A stretch of 64,000 bases of DNA from Exiguobacterium acetylicum (GTDB taxonomy: Bacteria > Bacillota > Bacilli > Exiguobacteriales > Exiguobacteriaceae): positions 1,886,001 to 1,950,000 of the forward strand of contig NZ_CP082333.1 of the NCBI RefSeq assembly GCF_019890935.1. Reading direction: 5' to 3'. Positions 16,223 through 24,236 of the stretch are shown one piece after another. Position numbers and translations under genes: made by a program. Under the pieces are notes generated by a model, which was given only the letters and a program-made list of their open reading frames with translations, made no database searches and was not told the DNA's origin. The number at the start of each line of letters is the position of its first letter. Position 1 is the stretch's first letter.

Positions 16223-16834
16223 CTAGTCACGCGTCAATTGAGCTAAGAACTGGCGCAAGATTTTAGCGGTTAATCCCCAAATCAGATAATCCCCGTGCTC
16301 ATAAAAGTGCTCCGTGACTGTATACGTACGATCCAGATAGGCTTCTCGATTCGCCATGCGTTCGGTCGGCACTTCCTTACCGGGGCGAATCCGCCACTCC
16401 ATATCTCCTTTGATTGGCTTCGAAGTCATCAATTCCGTTAATGACACGAGAAAGACATGATCGACTTCGGCCGGAGAAGGATTAAAGTCTGTCGCATGGA
16501 GAATACCAAGATACGGGTAAATGATCGACCGGTTCGGTGTCACGAGTGGTTCAAGCGTTCCAATCACTTCGATCTCAGAAGCACTGACATTTAATTCTTC
16601 GACCGTTTCGCGGACAGCTGCTGCTTTCGGTAATTCACCGCCATCGATCCTACCACCCGGAAAAGCGATTTCACCTGGTTGCGAACGTAATGTCTTGGCT
16701 CTCACTTGAAATAACAAATAGACTTCGCCATCCTGCTCGACTAACGGAACGAGTACAGCCGCCGCATGACGAGGTAATCGTTCTTCAGAATCTACGTAAT
16801 GCTTTCGGATATCGGCTAAGTTCACCTGTTTCAT
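16223..16834 (-). CDS. Nudix hydrolase, coenzyme A diphosphatase type
   Basis: 203 residues. The Nudix box spans residues 60-83 (GGRIDGGE..., then RETVEE), with Asn at position 82 where Gly is usual. The segment just before it, RAKTLRSQPGEIAFPGG, is the UPF0035 signature of CoA pyrophosphatases (NudL/YeaB group), which cleave CoA to phosphopantetheine and 3',5'-ADP. ATG at 16834 overlaps the stop of the upstream small gene by 4 bp. Confidence 0.88.
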   Translation of the reverse strand: MKQVNLADIRKHYVDSEERLPRHAAAVLVPLVEQDGEVYLLFQVRAKTLRSQPGEIAFPGGRIDGGELPKAAAVRETVEELNVSASEIEVIGTLEPLVTPNRSIIYPYLGILHATDFNPSPAEVDHVFLVSLTELMTSKPIKGDMEWRIRPGKEVPTERMANREAYLDRTYTVTEHFYEHGDYLIWGLTAKILRQFLAQLTRD

Positions 16835-17061
16835 CGCCCTTCTTGTGCAACATGTTGGTACGCTTCTTCCAGATGGCGCATACGGACGATAAGATCCGCA
16901 TTTTTAGCAATCCGGTCCGATAAAATCGATCCTGCTACCGTCTTGTAATAGGCGTTTAACGCATGTCGTTTCGTCAGATGTGCCTCATTCTGACGGATAT
17001 ATTCTTTAAAATTCGCAATCAATCGTTCTGTCGTAAAAAGTTGTTCGTTCACAAGTTTCAT
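16831..17061 (-). CDS. Hypothetical helical protein
   Basis: 76 residues, basic and alpha-helical, no membrane segment; not recognised. It is translationally coupled (4-bp overlap) to the CoA diphosphatase gene, so both are made together. The ribosome site before ATG at 17061 is weak (AAAGGATGAAAC). The coupling is the main evidence that it is real. Confidence 0.6.
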   Translation of the reverse strand: MKLVNEQLFTTERLIANFKEYIRQNEAHLTKRHALNAYYKTVAGSILSDRIAKNADLIVRMRHLEEAYQHVAQEGR

Positions 17062-17067
17062 CCTTTC

Positions 17068-17082
17068 ACACGTCTAGCGTGT
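17068..17082. promoter_or_regulatory. Operator-like palindrome between divergent genes
   Basis: ACACG-TCTAG-CGTGT inverted repeat in the 79-bp gap between the minus-strand gene at 17061 and the plus-strand monooxygenase at 17141. No regulator gene is adjacent. Confidence 0.35.
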
Positions 17083-17140
17083 CATCAATAGTTTAATGGT
17101 AACGAGTTTTGGCTAAGATGTAAATTAAGGGGGGTTATCC

Positions 17141-18715
17141 GTGAATAAAAAATTAGATGTCCTCATTATCGGTGCCGGACCAACCGGTTTAACACTCGCA
17201 CTCGCACTCTCGCGCTATGGATTATCCTTTCGCATCGTCGAACGTGCAAGCGGACCATCCGTCGTCTCAAAAGCGATCGGGATTCAAGCGCGTTCTCTCG
17301 AGTTGTTCGCAAGACTGGGTGTTGCAGAAGACTTGATGGAGAATGCAATCAAAATCAATCAAGGAAACCTCTATGTCAATGGTGCATGGCAGGCAAAACT
17401 TGATTTTACGGATTTGAATACACCTTTTCCGTTCGTCACGCTGTTGCCTCAAAGTGAGACGGAACGGATTCTTGAAGCGCAACTCGCCACATATGGACAC
17501 GTAGTCGAGCGCGAAACAGAATTAACAGGGTTTGCTCAATTTCCAACATTCGTTACAGCATCCTTACAACATAAAGGAGAAACAGAGACGGTCGACGCTT
17601 CCTTCATCATCGGAGCAGATGGTGCAAACAGTTTCGTCCGTCGTGAGCTCGGGCTTCCGTTCAGCGGGAAGTCGTTCAAAGAATCGTGGGCACTAGCTGA
17701 CATCGAGGTCGACTGGCCGCTCTCTTCTGAGGAAGTTCATATTTTTTTCTCTGATCATGGCGTCATCGAGTCATTTCCTCTCCAATCGAACTTGTTCCGG
17801 ATTACCGGCAATCTAACGAGCGGACCTGTTCCGACCGACCATAAAGCGATTGATGACTTTTTACAAAATCGAGCAAAAGTACCGTTTGAGCTCAAAAAAG
17901 TCCATTGGTATTCGATGTTTCGTGTCCATAATCGGATCATCGAGAAATTCGGTCACCACCGGATTTATTTGATCGGGGATGCAGCACACATCAATTCACC
18001 CGTCGGTGGTCAAGGAATGAATACCGGAATTGCTGATGCGATGAACCTCGCTTGGAAACTATGGTGTGTCCATCAGTTCAAGGCGAGTTTTCCGTTACTT
18101 GATTCTTACAGCGTCGAACGTCGGGAAGCGGCACAAGGGATCTTACGATCAACCAATCTTGCGACGGAACTTTTGCAAATCAATATTCCTTTTTTATTGC
18201 CCTTGCAGGAAAAAGTCATTCGAAATAGTCTTAAGATCGCACCCTTACATCATTTCGTGACGAACCGAATTGCACAGCTCAACAGCCACTACCCAGCGAG
18301 TTCGACCTTCGTCACACAAGGACACTTTAGTCCATTGACACCAAAACCAGGCGAACCGATGCCTTACAGTGAAGTCGTTCACCCGCGGACGAAAAAGAAC
18401 GAACTATTGTTACGTCGTGCCGATCGGAATTTCTTATTACTACTGTTCTTACCAAAAAATGCAACCGATGATCTTCTTGAGCCATTCAAGGAACTCGCCT
18501 ATACCTATCCCGATCTATTTGAGACAGTACCGATCCATCAATCCCTGAAAGAGGATGGTGTCGTCGATCAAGGCGGTGAACTGGCACGACGCTTTGGCAT
18601 CAAGCAATCCGGATTATATTTAATTCGCCCTGACGGTTATATCGCGTATCGCCAACAAGGTTTGAAAAGTAAATCGTTCGCCCGCTATGTTGAACGTTTA
18701 CTTTATGCGCGTTAA
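17141..18715 (+). CDS. FAD-dependent aromatic-type monooxygenase
   Basis: 524 residues. The Rossmann motif GAGPTGLTLALALS is near residue 11, the second FAD motif GDAAHINSPVGGQGMNTGIAD near 279-299, and the DG-type motif IGADGANSFVRRELG near 155. This is the PheA/TfdB phenol hydroxylase or RdmE/MhpA group, with a thioredoxin-like C-terminal domain (about 400-524). It uses NAD(P)H and O2 to hydroxylate an aromatic or polyketide; the substrate is unknown. Starts at GTG with AAGGGGGG six nt upstream. Possibly cotranscribed with the small gene after it. Confidence 0.88.
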   Translation: MNKKLDVLIIGAGPTGLTLALALSRYGLSFRIVERASGPSVVSKAIGIQARSLELFARLGVAEDLMENAIKINQGNLYVNGAWQAKLDFTDLNTPFPFVTLLPQSETERILEAQLATYGHVVERETELTGFAQFPTFVTASLQHKGETETVDASFIIGADGANSFVRRELGLPFSGKSFKESWALADIEVDWPLSSEEVHIFFSDHGVIESFPLQSNLFRITGNLTSGPVPTDHKAIDDFLQNRAKVPFELKKVHWYSMFRVHNRIIEKFGHHRIYLIGDAAHINSPVGGQGMNTGIADAMNLAWKLWCVHQFKASFPLLDSYSVERREAAQGILRSTNLATELLQINIPFLLPLQEKVIRNSLKIAPLHHFVTNRIAQLNSHYPASSTFVTQGHFSPLTPKPGEPMPYSEVVHPRTKKNELLLRRADRNFLLLLFLPKNATDDLLEPFKELAYTYPDLFETVPIHQSLKEDGVVDQGGELARRFGIKQSGLYLIRPDGYIAYRQQGLKSKSFARYVERLLYAR

Positions 18716-18748
18716 CTCGGTATGATAGTAGGTGAGGTGAAGGCAAAG

Positions 18749-19066
18749 ATGGATATACAGCTAGTTCGAACGGTTTTAATCATTCTTTTAGTCATTGCAT
18801 TTCTCGTCATCGTCAGCAGACGAACGAAGGAAAACCTTCGATGGTCACTGATCGGGGAAGCATTTGGTGAAAAAGGAGAAGATTTATTAAAGGACGCTGC
18901 GCGACTCGAAGCAGCTGACTTAGAGATTCGAGTCGAACGCGGCGTCAAAACTTCGTTTTTATTCCGACGTTTCAGTAAAGACTTGGATGATCGCGTAGCG
19001 GTGTATGTCTTGAAAGAAGACTTGGATCAAGCTGAAGACATTCTTGCTTCTCGACCAAGACGATGA
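18749..19066 (+). CDS. Hypothetical membrane-anchored protein
   Basis: 105 residues. One membrane segment (about 8-25, VLIILLVIAFLVIVS) is followed by a charged cytosolic domain of ~75 residues. Family not recognised. ATG at 18749 has GAGGTG nine nt upstream; the ATG at 18722 has none. Only 33 nt after the monooxygenase stop and before a shared terminator, so probably the second gene of that unit. Confidence 0.65.
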   Translation: MDIQLVRTVLIILLVIAFLVIVSRRTKENLRWSLIGEAFGEKGEDLLKDAARLEAADLEIRVERGVKTSFLFRRFSKDLDDRVAVYVLKEDLDQAEDILASRPRR

Positions 19067-19076
19067 ATTCAAACGA

Positions 19077-19108
19077 AAAGGCAGTGAAGCGAGCGCTTCA
19101 CTGCCTTT
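19077..19108. terminator. Bidirectional terminator
   Basis: Perfect 14-bp stem (AAAGGCAGTGAAGC and complement, GAGC loop) between convergent genes. Confidence 0.88.
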
Positions 19109-19110
19109 GT

Positions 19111-19665
19111 TCATTCCTGTTGTTGCGCGAGATAAAACGCAACTTGTTTTCGTTCTTGCTCTTGAACAGGAGAGGATTTCTTTGAGACGATGAACGCCCG
19201 CACATCTTTAAAGCTGTGCCCCGTCGGGAATTTAATTCGTTCCGTCCGCATCTGTGGTGCATTCGGAAAAAGTGTGATGCCATGAATCGGAATGATGATC
19301 CCTTGTTCTTTTAGCGTTTTTCGAACCGCTTGAACGATTTGTTTCGACCGATGGATGGGATGAGGTGCAAACACTTTTCTTCCATGCTCAGCATCCGTGA
19401 CATGGCAAGATTCCTCCGTCATCCATTCTACGACCGCATCGTTTTGTAACACGAGGAACAATCCTTTTGGTCCGATTAGCGCAAAAGGAATGACAATCGT
19501 GTCAGAAAGACGAATCCGATCAAACAACATCCAATCAAAACGACAAACATGACGGATTTCATTACAGAGTGCATCCGTTTCACTCGTCGTCGTACTCACT
19601 TGTTTGCTTGCAAAAAAACGACGGCGCGGTGGTTCAGGAACAGAAGCAGTCATGACTTGTAACAT
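19111..19665 (-). CDS. Hypothetical protein, possible divergent NERD domain
   Basis: 184 residues. The segment DWMLFDRIRLSDTIVIPFAL followed by IGPKGLFLVLQND resembles the core of NERD (nuclease-related) domains, where the usual Asp-His-valine step is replaced here. Whether catalytic residues are kept is unclear. No signal peptide. AAAGGA nine nt before ATG at 19665. Monocistronic, with terminators on both sides. Confidence 0.55.
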   Translation of the reverse strand: MLQVMTASVPEPPRRRFFASKQVSTTTSETDALCNEIRHVCRFDWMLFDRIRLSDTIVIPFALIGPKGLFLVLQNDAVVEWMTEESCHVTDAEHGRKVFAPHPIHRSKQIVQAVRKTLKEQGIIIPIHGITLFPNAPQMRTERIKFPTGHSFKDVRAFIVSKKSSPVQEQERKQVAFYLAQQQE

Positions 19666-19751
19666 GGCTCATCATCCTTTGTAGTATGTATTATTAGTTA
19701 TCTTAACACCGTTTTCATTCAGATGACGATTCTTTCAAAAAGAAGGAAATA

Positions 19752-19789
19752 AAAAAAGACACTTCTGATCTGACAGAAATGTCTTTTTT
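19752..19789 (-). terminator. Terminator of mrfAB-ypsA-gpsB
   Basis: 16-bp stem (one U-G on the minus strand) with a T-run tail, 6 bp after the gpsB stop. Confidence 0.85.
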
Positions 19790-19795
19790 GATGCG

Positions 19796-20110
19796 TCAAT
19801 CTTGGTGTGGACGTCCGAAAACGGCCTTCTCTAGATTTGAAATACGACGTAACATGTCATAGTTCGATGAACTTGATACTTGTGGCTCCGCTTGCTCGAC
19901 GCGGCGCTCTTCACGTTTTACCGGTTGTGCGGGTGCTTGTTTTAACGCCTCGTTCTCTTTCTTCAGACGTTCGATTTCACGTTCGAATCCTTCATAATCT
20001 TTAATGATTTGATCCAAGTATCCATCGACATCCTCGATGACATAGCCACGGAGGCCGGTTTTGAATTCCTTTTTGTAAATATCGTCCGCTGTCAACAATG
20101 GCTTATACAT
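19796..20110 (-). CDS. gpsB: Cell division regulator GpsB
   Basis: 104 residues of the DivIVA/GpsB family. The lipid-binding N-terminal coiled coil has [10 protein letters not shown] and [15 protein letters not shown], nearly as in B. subtilis GpsB; the C-terminal trimerisation motif is [14 protein letters not shown]. It moves penicillin-binding proteins between division site and side wall. ATG at 20110 is chosen over GTG at 20125, which lies in the ribosome site. Five nt after the ypsA stop, so same operon. ponA, whose product GpsB binds in Bacillus, is 4 kb upstream in a separate unit. Confidence 0.95.
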   Translation of the reverse strand: MYKPLLTADDIYKKEFKTGLRGYVIEDVDGYLDQIIKDYEGFEREIERLKKENEALKQAPAQPVKREERRVEQAEPQVSSSSNYDMLRRISNLEKAVFGRPHQD

Positions 20111-20115
20111 CCTCT

Positions 20116-20676
20116 TCACTCCCACTGATCATTGTATTGTAATTCTTGTTCGAGCCAAGATAAATCATCTTGTGTAATTAAAAACAACTGATAATCGGAT
20201 TGTTCCATTTCTATTCTAGCACGCTCTACTAAAAATTTCGCTGATCCTCCATGTTCTTCATCAAAAACCGACAATAATCCTTGGCTTTTTTGAATCATGA
20301 ACTCGGTTTTATTACGTAACTGCGATGGATCCGTATACGGTTTCTGGCTGATTGCTTCGACGAAGTCAGCTTGTTCAAGAATGGAAAGGTACTGCGCTTG
20401 AACGGGCTCTTTCCAGCGTGCTTCCTGTTCCAAGAACGGTAACAGAATACCGAGACGAATATGAGGATACTCTTCCTTTAATTCAAGTACGACCTCGCAT
20501 GCCCAGATTTCGCAACCCGGTGAGGCATTCGTGATAAACCACTCTGTACCTCGATCCTCAATTAAACGAATGATTCGCTCTCGATAGGCTGCCTTTAAGA
20601 CCCGGATACCAGGGTGTTTTTGATCAAAGATACCTAGTTCATTGGGTTTGTATCCTGTGATAGCGACAACTTTCAC
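20116..20676 (-). CDS. ypsA: YpsA family protein (DUF1273, SLOG fold)
   Basis: 186 residues, SLOG superfamily: AITGYKP at the N-terminus, then GAEW-like [20 protein letters not shown] and a [15 protein letters not shown] segment. YpsA proteins are linked genetically to cell division and oxidative stress; the presumed nucleotide ligand is unproven. GTG start at 20676 overlaps the mrfB TGA by 4 bp. ypsA-gpsB adjacency is conserved in Firmicutes. Confidence 0.92.
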   Translation of the reverse strand: MKVVAITGYKPNELGIFDQKHPGIRVLKAAYRERIIRLIEDRGTEWFITNASPGCEIWACEVVLELKEEYPHIRLGILLPFLEQEARWKEPVQAQYLSILEQADFVEAISQKPYTDPSQLRNKTEFMIQKSQGLLSVFDEEHGGSAKFLVERARIEMEQSDYQLFLITQDDLSWLEQELQYNDQWE

Positions 20677-21878
20677 GCGTCACACTTCCTTTTCAACCGA
20701 CGTCCTCGATGATCCAGCTCTGCTAAGATTCGTTCTTTTTTAGTAATCAACCAATGATGTCGCTCGACATGTTGTCGTGCTCGTTCCGTATAATCATAAG
20801 CAAGCACCGGGTCTTTTGCAATGTGCTCTGCCCACTTCGCAAGCTCAACATACCCTAAATAACTATCGCTCTTCAAGAAACAATCTCGAGCTTGTTCGTG
20901 GTTCTTCATTTTTTTATGCAAATAACCTTGCCGCAACCATCCTTCTGCTGATAGTTCTTTGACTTGCTGAAAATGAGCATGTGATCCTTCATGAATTCCG
21001 AGATCTGCCAGCCAAATCGCGATGTTTTCTTGAATCGGGGAAGGCGCCTCTGCTCGATGTGTGACGAGTCGGTTGCACGCATCATAGAGTCCGACAAGCG
21101 TCAGACAATCATCCAGATGATGTTGCAAGACCCCTGTCATGATATCCGGATGCTGGTGTTCGACGTACTGAAAGTAATGCATCGGTGCCAAAAATCCAGG
21201 TAAATCCCCTTCCCGTTCAAATCCGATTCGCTCTTCCATCGCTGTCAATCGATAGGAATCATACATTCCTTTAAAGATTCGTCGCGCGACATGAAGTAAA
21301 TCGAGATGACCGACTTTCGGCAAACGCGGAACACGTTCCCGAACGAAGACATGACGTGTCTTGATTTGCGGCCAATCAAAACTTTTCCCGTTATAGGTCA
21401 CAAAGCGGACATCATCTCCGATATCGTGCAGGAAGTGATGGTAAAAGGCAGCTTCAAAGTGCGGATGTGGTAAGAAATATTGTCGCATCAGCAATCCGCC
21501 CTGCTCAAAGCGCGCGAATCCGAGTAAAAAGATCGTCGTTCCGGTTCCTCGTAATCCGGTCGTCTCTGTATCAAAGAAAATGACCTGCTCGAGCGGGACA
21601 TCTAACGCAAGCGGCGGATGCGGCAATTGTAAGGACTCATACACTTCAGCAAAGCTTCGGTCTCCATGTCGATCTGTTAATGCATATCGCTTGTCGATCC
21701 TGACGATCCACTCTTCCTCAAACGTCAAGATATCGGCCCCACGATCAATCCAGGCTTGCTGTTCGTCAGTCCATCCGATTGGTGTCTTTAGCGTTTCCAC
21801 TTCAGGTGCGGAAGACACTTGATCCTCCGGTGCGGCGTCTGATGTAGATTTCAGCATACGTCTAAGACGATTTTTCAT
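20673..21878 (-). CDS. mrfB: MrfB-type 3'-5' exonuclease (YprB)
   Basis: 401 residues. A DEDD-type RNase H-like exonuclease domain lies in the middle (FFDTETTGLRGTGTTIFLLG, then YNGKSFDWPQIKTRH, then HHLDDCLTLVGLY near its end), followed by a C-terminal TPR-like region. B. subtilis MrfB works with helicase MrfA in a mitomycin C repair pathway independent of UvrABC. ATG at 21878 overlaps the mrfA TGA by 4 bp; a longer frame to 21983 has no ribosome site. Confidence 0.93.
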   Translation of the reverse strand: MKNRLRRMLKSTSDAAPEDQVSSAPEVETLKTPIGWTDEQQAWIDRGADILTFEEEWIVRIDKRYALTDRHGDRSFAEVYESLQLPHPPLALDVPLEQVIFFDTETTGLRGTGTTIFLLGFARFEQGGLLMRQYFLPHPHFEAAFYHHFLHDIGDDVRFVTYNGKSFDWPQIKTRHVFVRERVPRLPKVGHLDLLHVARRIFKGMYDSYRLTAMEERIGFEREGDLPGFLAPMHYFQYVEHQHPDIMTGVLQHHLDDCLTLVGLYDACNRLVTHRAEAPSPIQENIAIWLADLGIHEGSHAHFQQVKELSAEGWLRQGYLHKKMKNHEQARDCFLKSDSYLGYVELAKWAEHIAKDPVLAYDYTERARQHVERHHWLITKKERILAELDHRGRRLKRKCDA

Positions 21879-24139
21879 GATAATTCCTTCTCCATTTCTG
21901 CCAACAACTGAATCGTTCGTTCTTTTTCGTCTGCTACGCCAACCAGACCGATACAAGCTGGACAACCGTCCTGACAGGGGCATGTGACGATCGAATCACG
22001 GGCGGCACGCAACATGACACCACGTTGCTTATAAATCGACTCCGCGAGACCGACACCTCCAGGGTAACGATCATATAGATATACAGTCGGCTGTTGCGTG
22101 TGTGTCGCCTTGACTTGCGGCACGACGAAGACGTCACTTGCATCACACATCAAATAAAGCGGTGCGACACGTCTGAGACTATTCGCGACTCCTTCTAACA
22201 CTTGTTCGAGCTCTGTCGAAGAGCGTGCGTGATCGGGTAACGTGAACCAGACACCTGTCGTATGAATTTCTCGTTCCGGTAGGTGAATCGGACCTGACCC
22301 GATGTTCTCATGCGTACCGAACTTAATCTTCTTGAACATCGTCGCCATCCCCCGGACGCTGACATCGCCGCGCGCAACACTATATTCTCCCTCTGCATAC
22401 TGTTCATCTTCTTCGAGTACGGAAAGGTCGACTGAAAAATTAGCATCCGTATAATAATCGACGTCCACGGCACGGACGAACGCTTTTTTCTCTTCGAAAT
22501 CCAAATGCTCCACTTGGTATTGATCGGCTCCGTGAAGATAGATGGCCTCGTCATGTAACAACGTCATCGCACTAAAGGTATCCATTTCACCGATGACTCG
22601 ATTCGGTACCTCGGTCTGATCGACGATGATGACGTTCTCTTGATCACTCGACCGAAGCGATATTCCATGAGCCGGAAACGCATCGTTCATCCAATAAAAT
22701 CGATCGCCACGTTCGTGCAGGACACGCTCTTCGACTAAGTATTCGAGGATATCTTCCGTCTCGAGCGTTCCAAATGATTCTCCTTTCGTAAAAGGCAGTT
22801 CAAACGCTGCACATTTGACGTGATCGACGGCAATGATCAAATTATCTGGATCGAGTCGGGCTGCTTCCGGGGATTGATTCAAGAACAACTCTGGTCGTTC
22901 TGCGACATATTGATCGAGCATACCGGATGAGGCGACGAGAATGATTAGTGCATCATCTTGACGGCGCCCTGCACGCCCTGCTTGTTGCCAAAGCGAAGCA
23001 ATCGTTCCCGGATAACCATTCATGATACAGACTTGTAGTTGACCGATGTCGACACCAAGTTCGAGAGCGTTCGTCGAGACGATACCGGTGATCTCTCCTT
23101 GACGTAACCGTCGTTCGATATCCCGTCGCTCACTCGGCAAATAACCGCCCCGGTATCCTTCAATCGATCGCGGACCAAGCTCATGCGGATAGATGCTTCG
23201 TAGATACGTCAGCAAGACTTCAACGCGGACGCGGGAGCGCGCAAAGACGATTGTTTGGAACTTTTTCTTGATGAAGCGCATCGCCAGTTGTTTCGTCTCA
23301 AGCGTCGCAGAACGCCGAATGCCGAGTTGTGCGTTGACGATTGGTGGTTGATAGACAAGAAAATGTTTACGTCCTGTTGGCGCACCGTTGTCATCAATCA
23401 AACCGACTGTTTTTTCCGCCAGACGTTCTGCTAGTTCCTGCGGATTAGCAATCGTCGCACTCGTCATGATGAAGACGGGATCACTACCATAATACCGACA
23501 AATCCGTCGTAAGCGACGAATGACATTGGCGACATGACTACCAAACACGCCACGATAGGTGTGAAGCTCATCGATGACGATATACTTCAAGTTCTCGAAC
23601 AGTTCGATCCATTTCGTATGGTGTGGTAGGATGCCGGAATGTAGCATATCCGGATTCGTGATGACGATATTACCGGCTTTTCGTACTTTTGTTCGAATCG
23701 TCGGTGACGTATCTCCGTCATAGGTAAAACATCGGATCGGCGCCTCTAATTGATCAATCAGTTCAAGTAATTCACTATTTTGATCCTGTGCGAGGGCCTT
23801 TGTCGGATAGAGATATAATGCCCGCGCGTTCGGATGCTCGAGCAGGTGCGATAAGACCGGTAAGTTAAAACAATAGGTCTTTCCAGAGGCAGTCGGCGTG
23901 ACGATGACTGTCGACTCTCCCGCTTGTACACGTTCAAACGCTAACCCTTGGTGACGGTACAATTGTGTGATCCCACGTGTGCGAAGGGCTTGTCGTAAAC
24001 GCTCCGGGAGTCGTTCTGGAAAATCGACATAACGCCCAGTTGTCGCTTCCATCGTTTTCATATACGTAATCCGCTCCATGAACGAGCGGTCCTGTTTCAA
24101 TTCTTCGAGAAATGCAACGAGCGTTTGTTTCGCTTGCAT
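21875..24139 (-). CDS. mrfA: MrfA-type DNA repair helicase (YprA)
   Basis: 754 residues. Superfamily 2 helicase with Walker A TPTASGKT near residue 83, DELH box (VIDELHTYRG), SAT motif (MTSATIANP), and QQAGRAGRR motif VI. The C-terminal DUF1998 region carries four closely spaced cysteines (CPCQDGCPACIG) expected to bind zinc. Acts on mitomycin C adducts and crosslinks together with MrfB. ATG at 24139 follows GGAAGGAAG. A -10-like TATAAT is at 24163-24168, between the ponA terminator and this start. Confidence 0.94.
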   Translation of the reverse strand: MQAKQTLVAFLEELKQDRSFMERITYMKTMEATTGRYVDFPERLPERLRQALRTRGITQLYRHQGLAFERVQAGESTVIVTPTASGKTYCFNLPVLSHLLEHPNARALYLYPTKALAQDQNSELLELIDQLEAPIRCFTYDGDTSPTIRTKVRKAGNIVITNPDMLHSGILPHHTKWIELFENLKYIVIDELHTYRGVFGSHVANVIRRLRRICRYYGSDPVFIMTSATIANPQELAERLAEKTVGLIDDNGAPTGRKHFLVYQPPIVNAQLGIRRSATLETKQLAMRFIKKKFQTIVFARSRVRVEVLLTYLRSIYPHELGPRSIEGYRGGYLPSERRDIERRLRQGEITGIVSTNALELGVDIGQLQVCIMNGYPGTIASLWQQAGRAGRRQDDALIILVASSGMLDQYVAERPELFLNQSPEAARLDPDNLIIAVDHVKCAAFELPFTKGESFGTLETEDILEYLVEERVLHERGDRFYWMNDAFPAHGISLRSSDQENVIIVDQTEVPNRVIGEMDTFSAMTLLHDEAIYLHGADQYQVEHLDFEEKKAFVRAVDVDYYTDANFSVDLSVLEEDEQYAEGEYSVARGDVSVRGMATMFKKIKFGTHENIGSGPIHLPEREIHTTGVWFTLPDHARSSTELEQVLEGVANSLRRVAPLYLMCDASDVFVVPQVKATHTQQPTVYLYDRYPGGVGLAESIYKQRGVMLRAARDSIVTCPCQDGCPACIGLVGVADEKERTIQLLAEMEKELS

Positions 24140-24162
24140 GCCTTCACTTCCTTCCACTTCTC

Positions 24163-24168
24163 ATTATA
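24163..24168 (-). promoter_or_regulatory. Candidate -10 of mrfA operon
   Basis: Perfect TATAAT on the minus strand 23 nt before the mrfA ATG, directly behind the ponA terminator T-run; no good -35 is seen. No LexA (DinR) box was found near it. Confidence 0.4.
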
Positions 24169-24180
24169 CAAAAAAAGAGG

Positions 24181-24216
24181 CAAGACCAAAGAACGAACTA
24201 CTCGTCTTTGGTCTTG
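24181..24216 (-). terminator. Terminator of recU-ponA
   Basis: CAAGACCAAAGA pairs perfectly with TCTTTGGTCTTG across a 12-nt loop; minus-strand tail CCTCTTTTTTTG. Confidence 0.85.
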
Positions 24217-24236
24217 TCTTTCTTTAAAAGTCGTGC

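Noticed and set aside
24140-24236. LexA (DinR) box for the mrfA operon
   Set aside because: No GAAC-N4-GTTC element is present; the GAACGAAC string at 24192-24199 is part of the terminator loop region and not palindromic.
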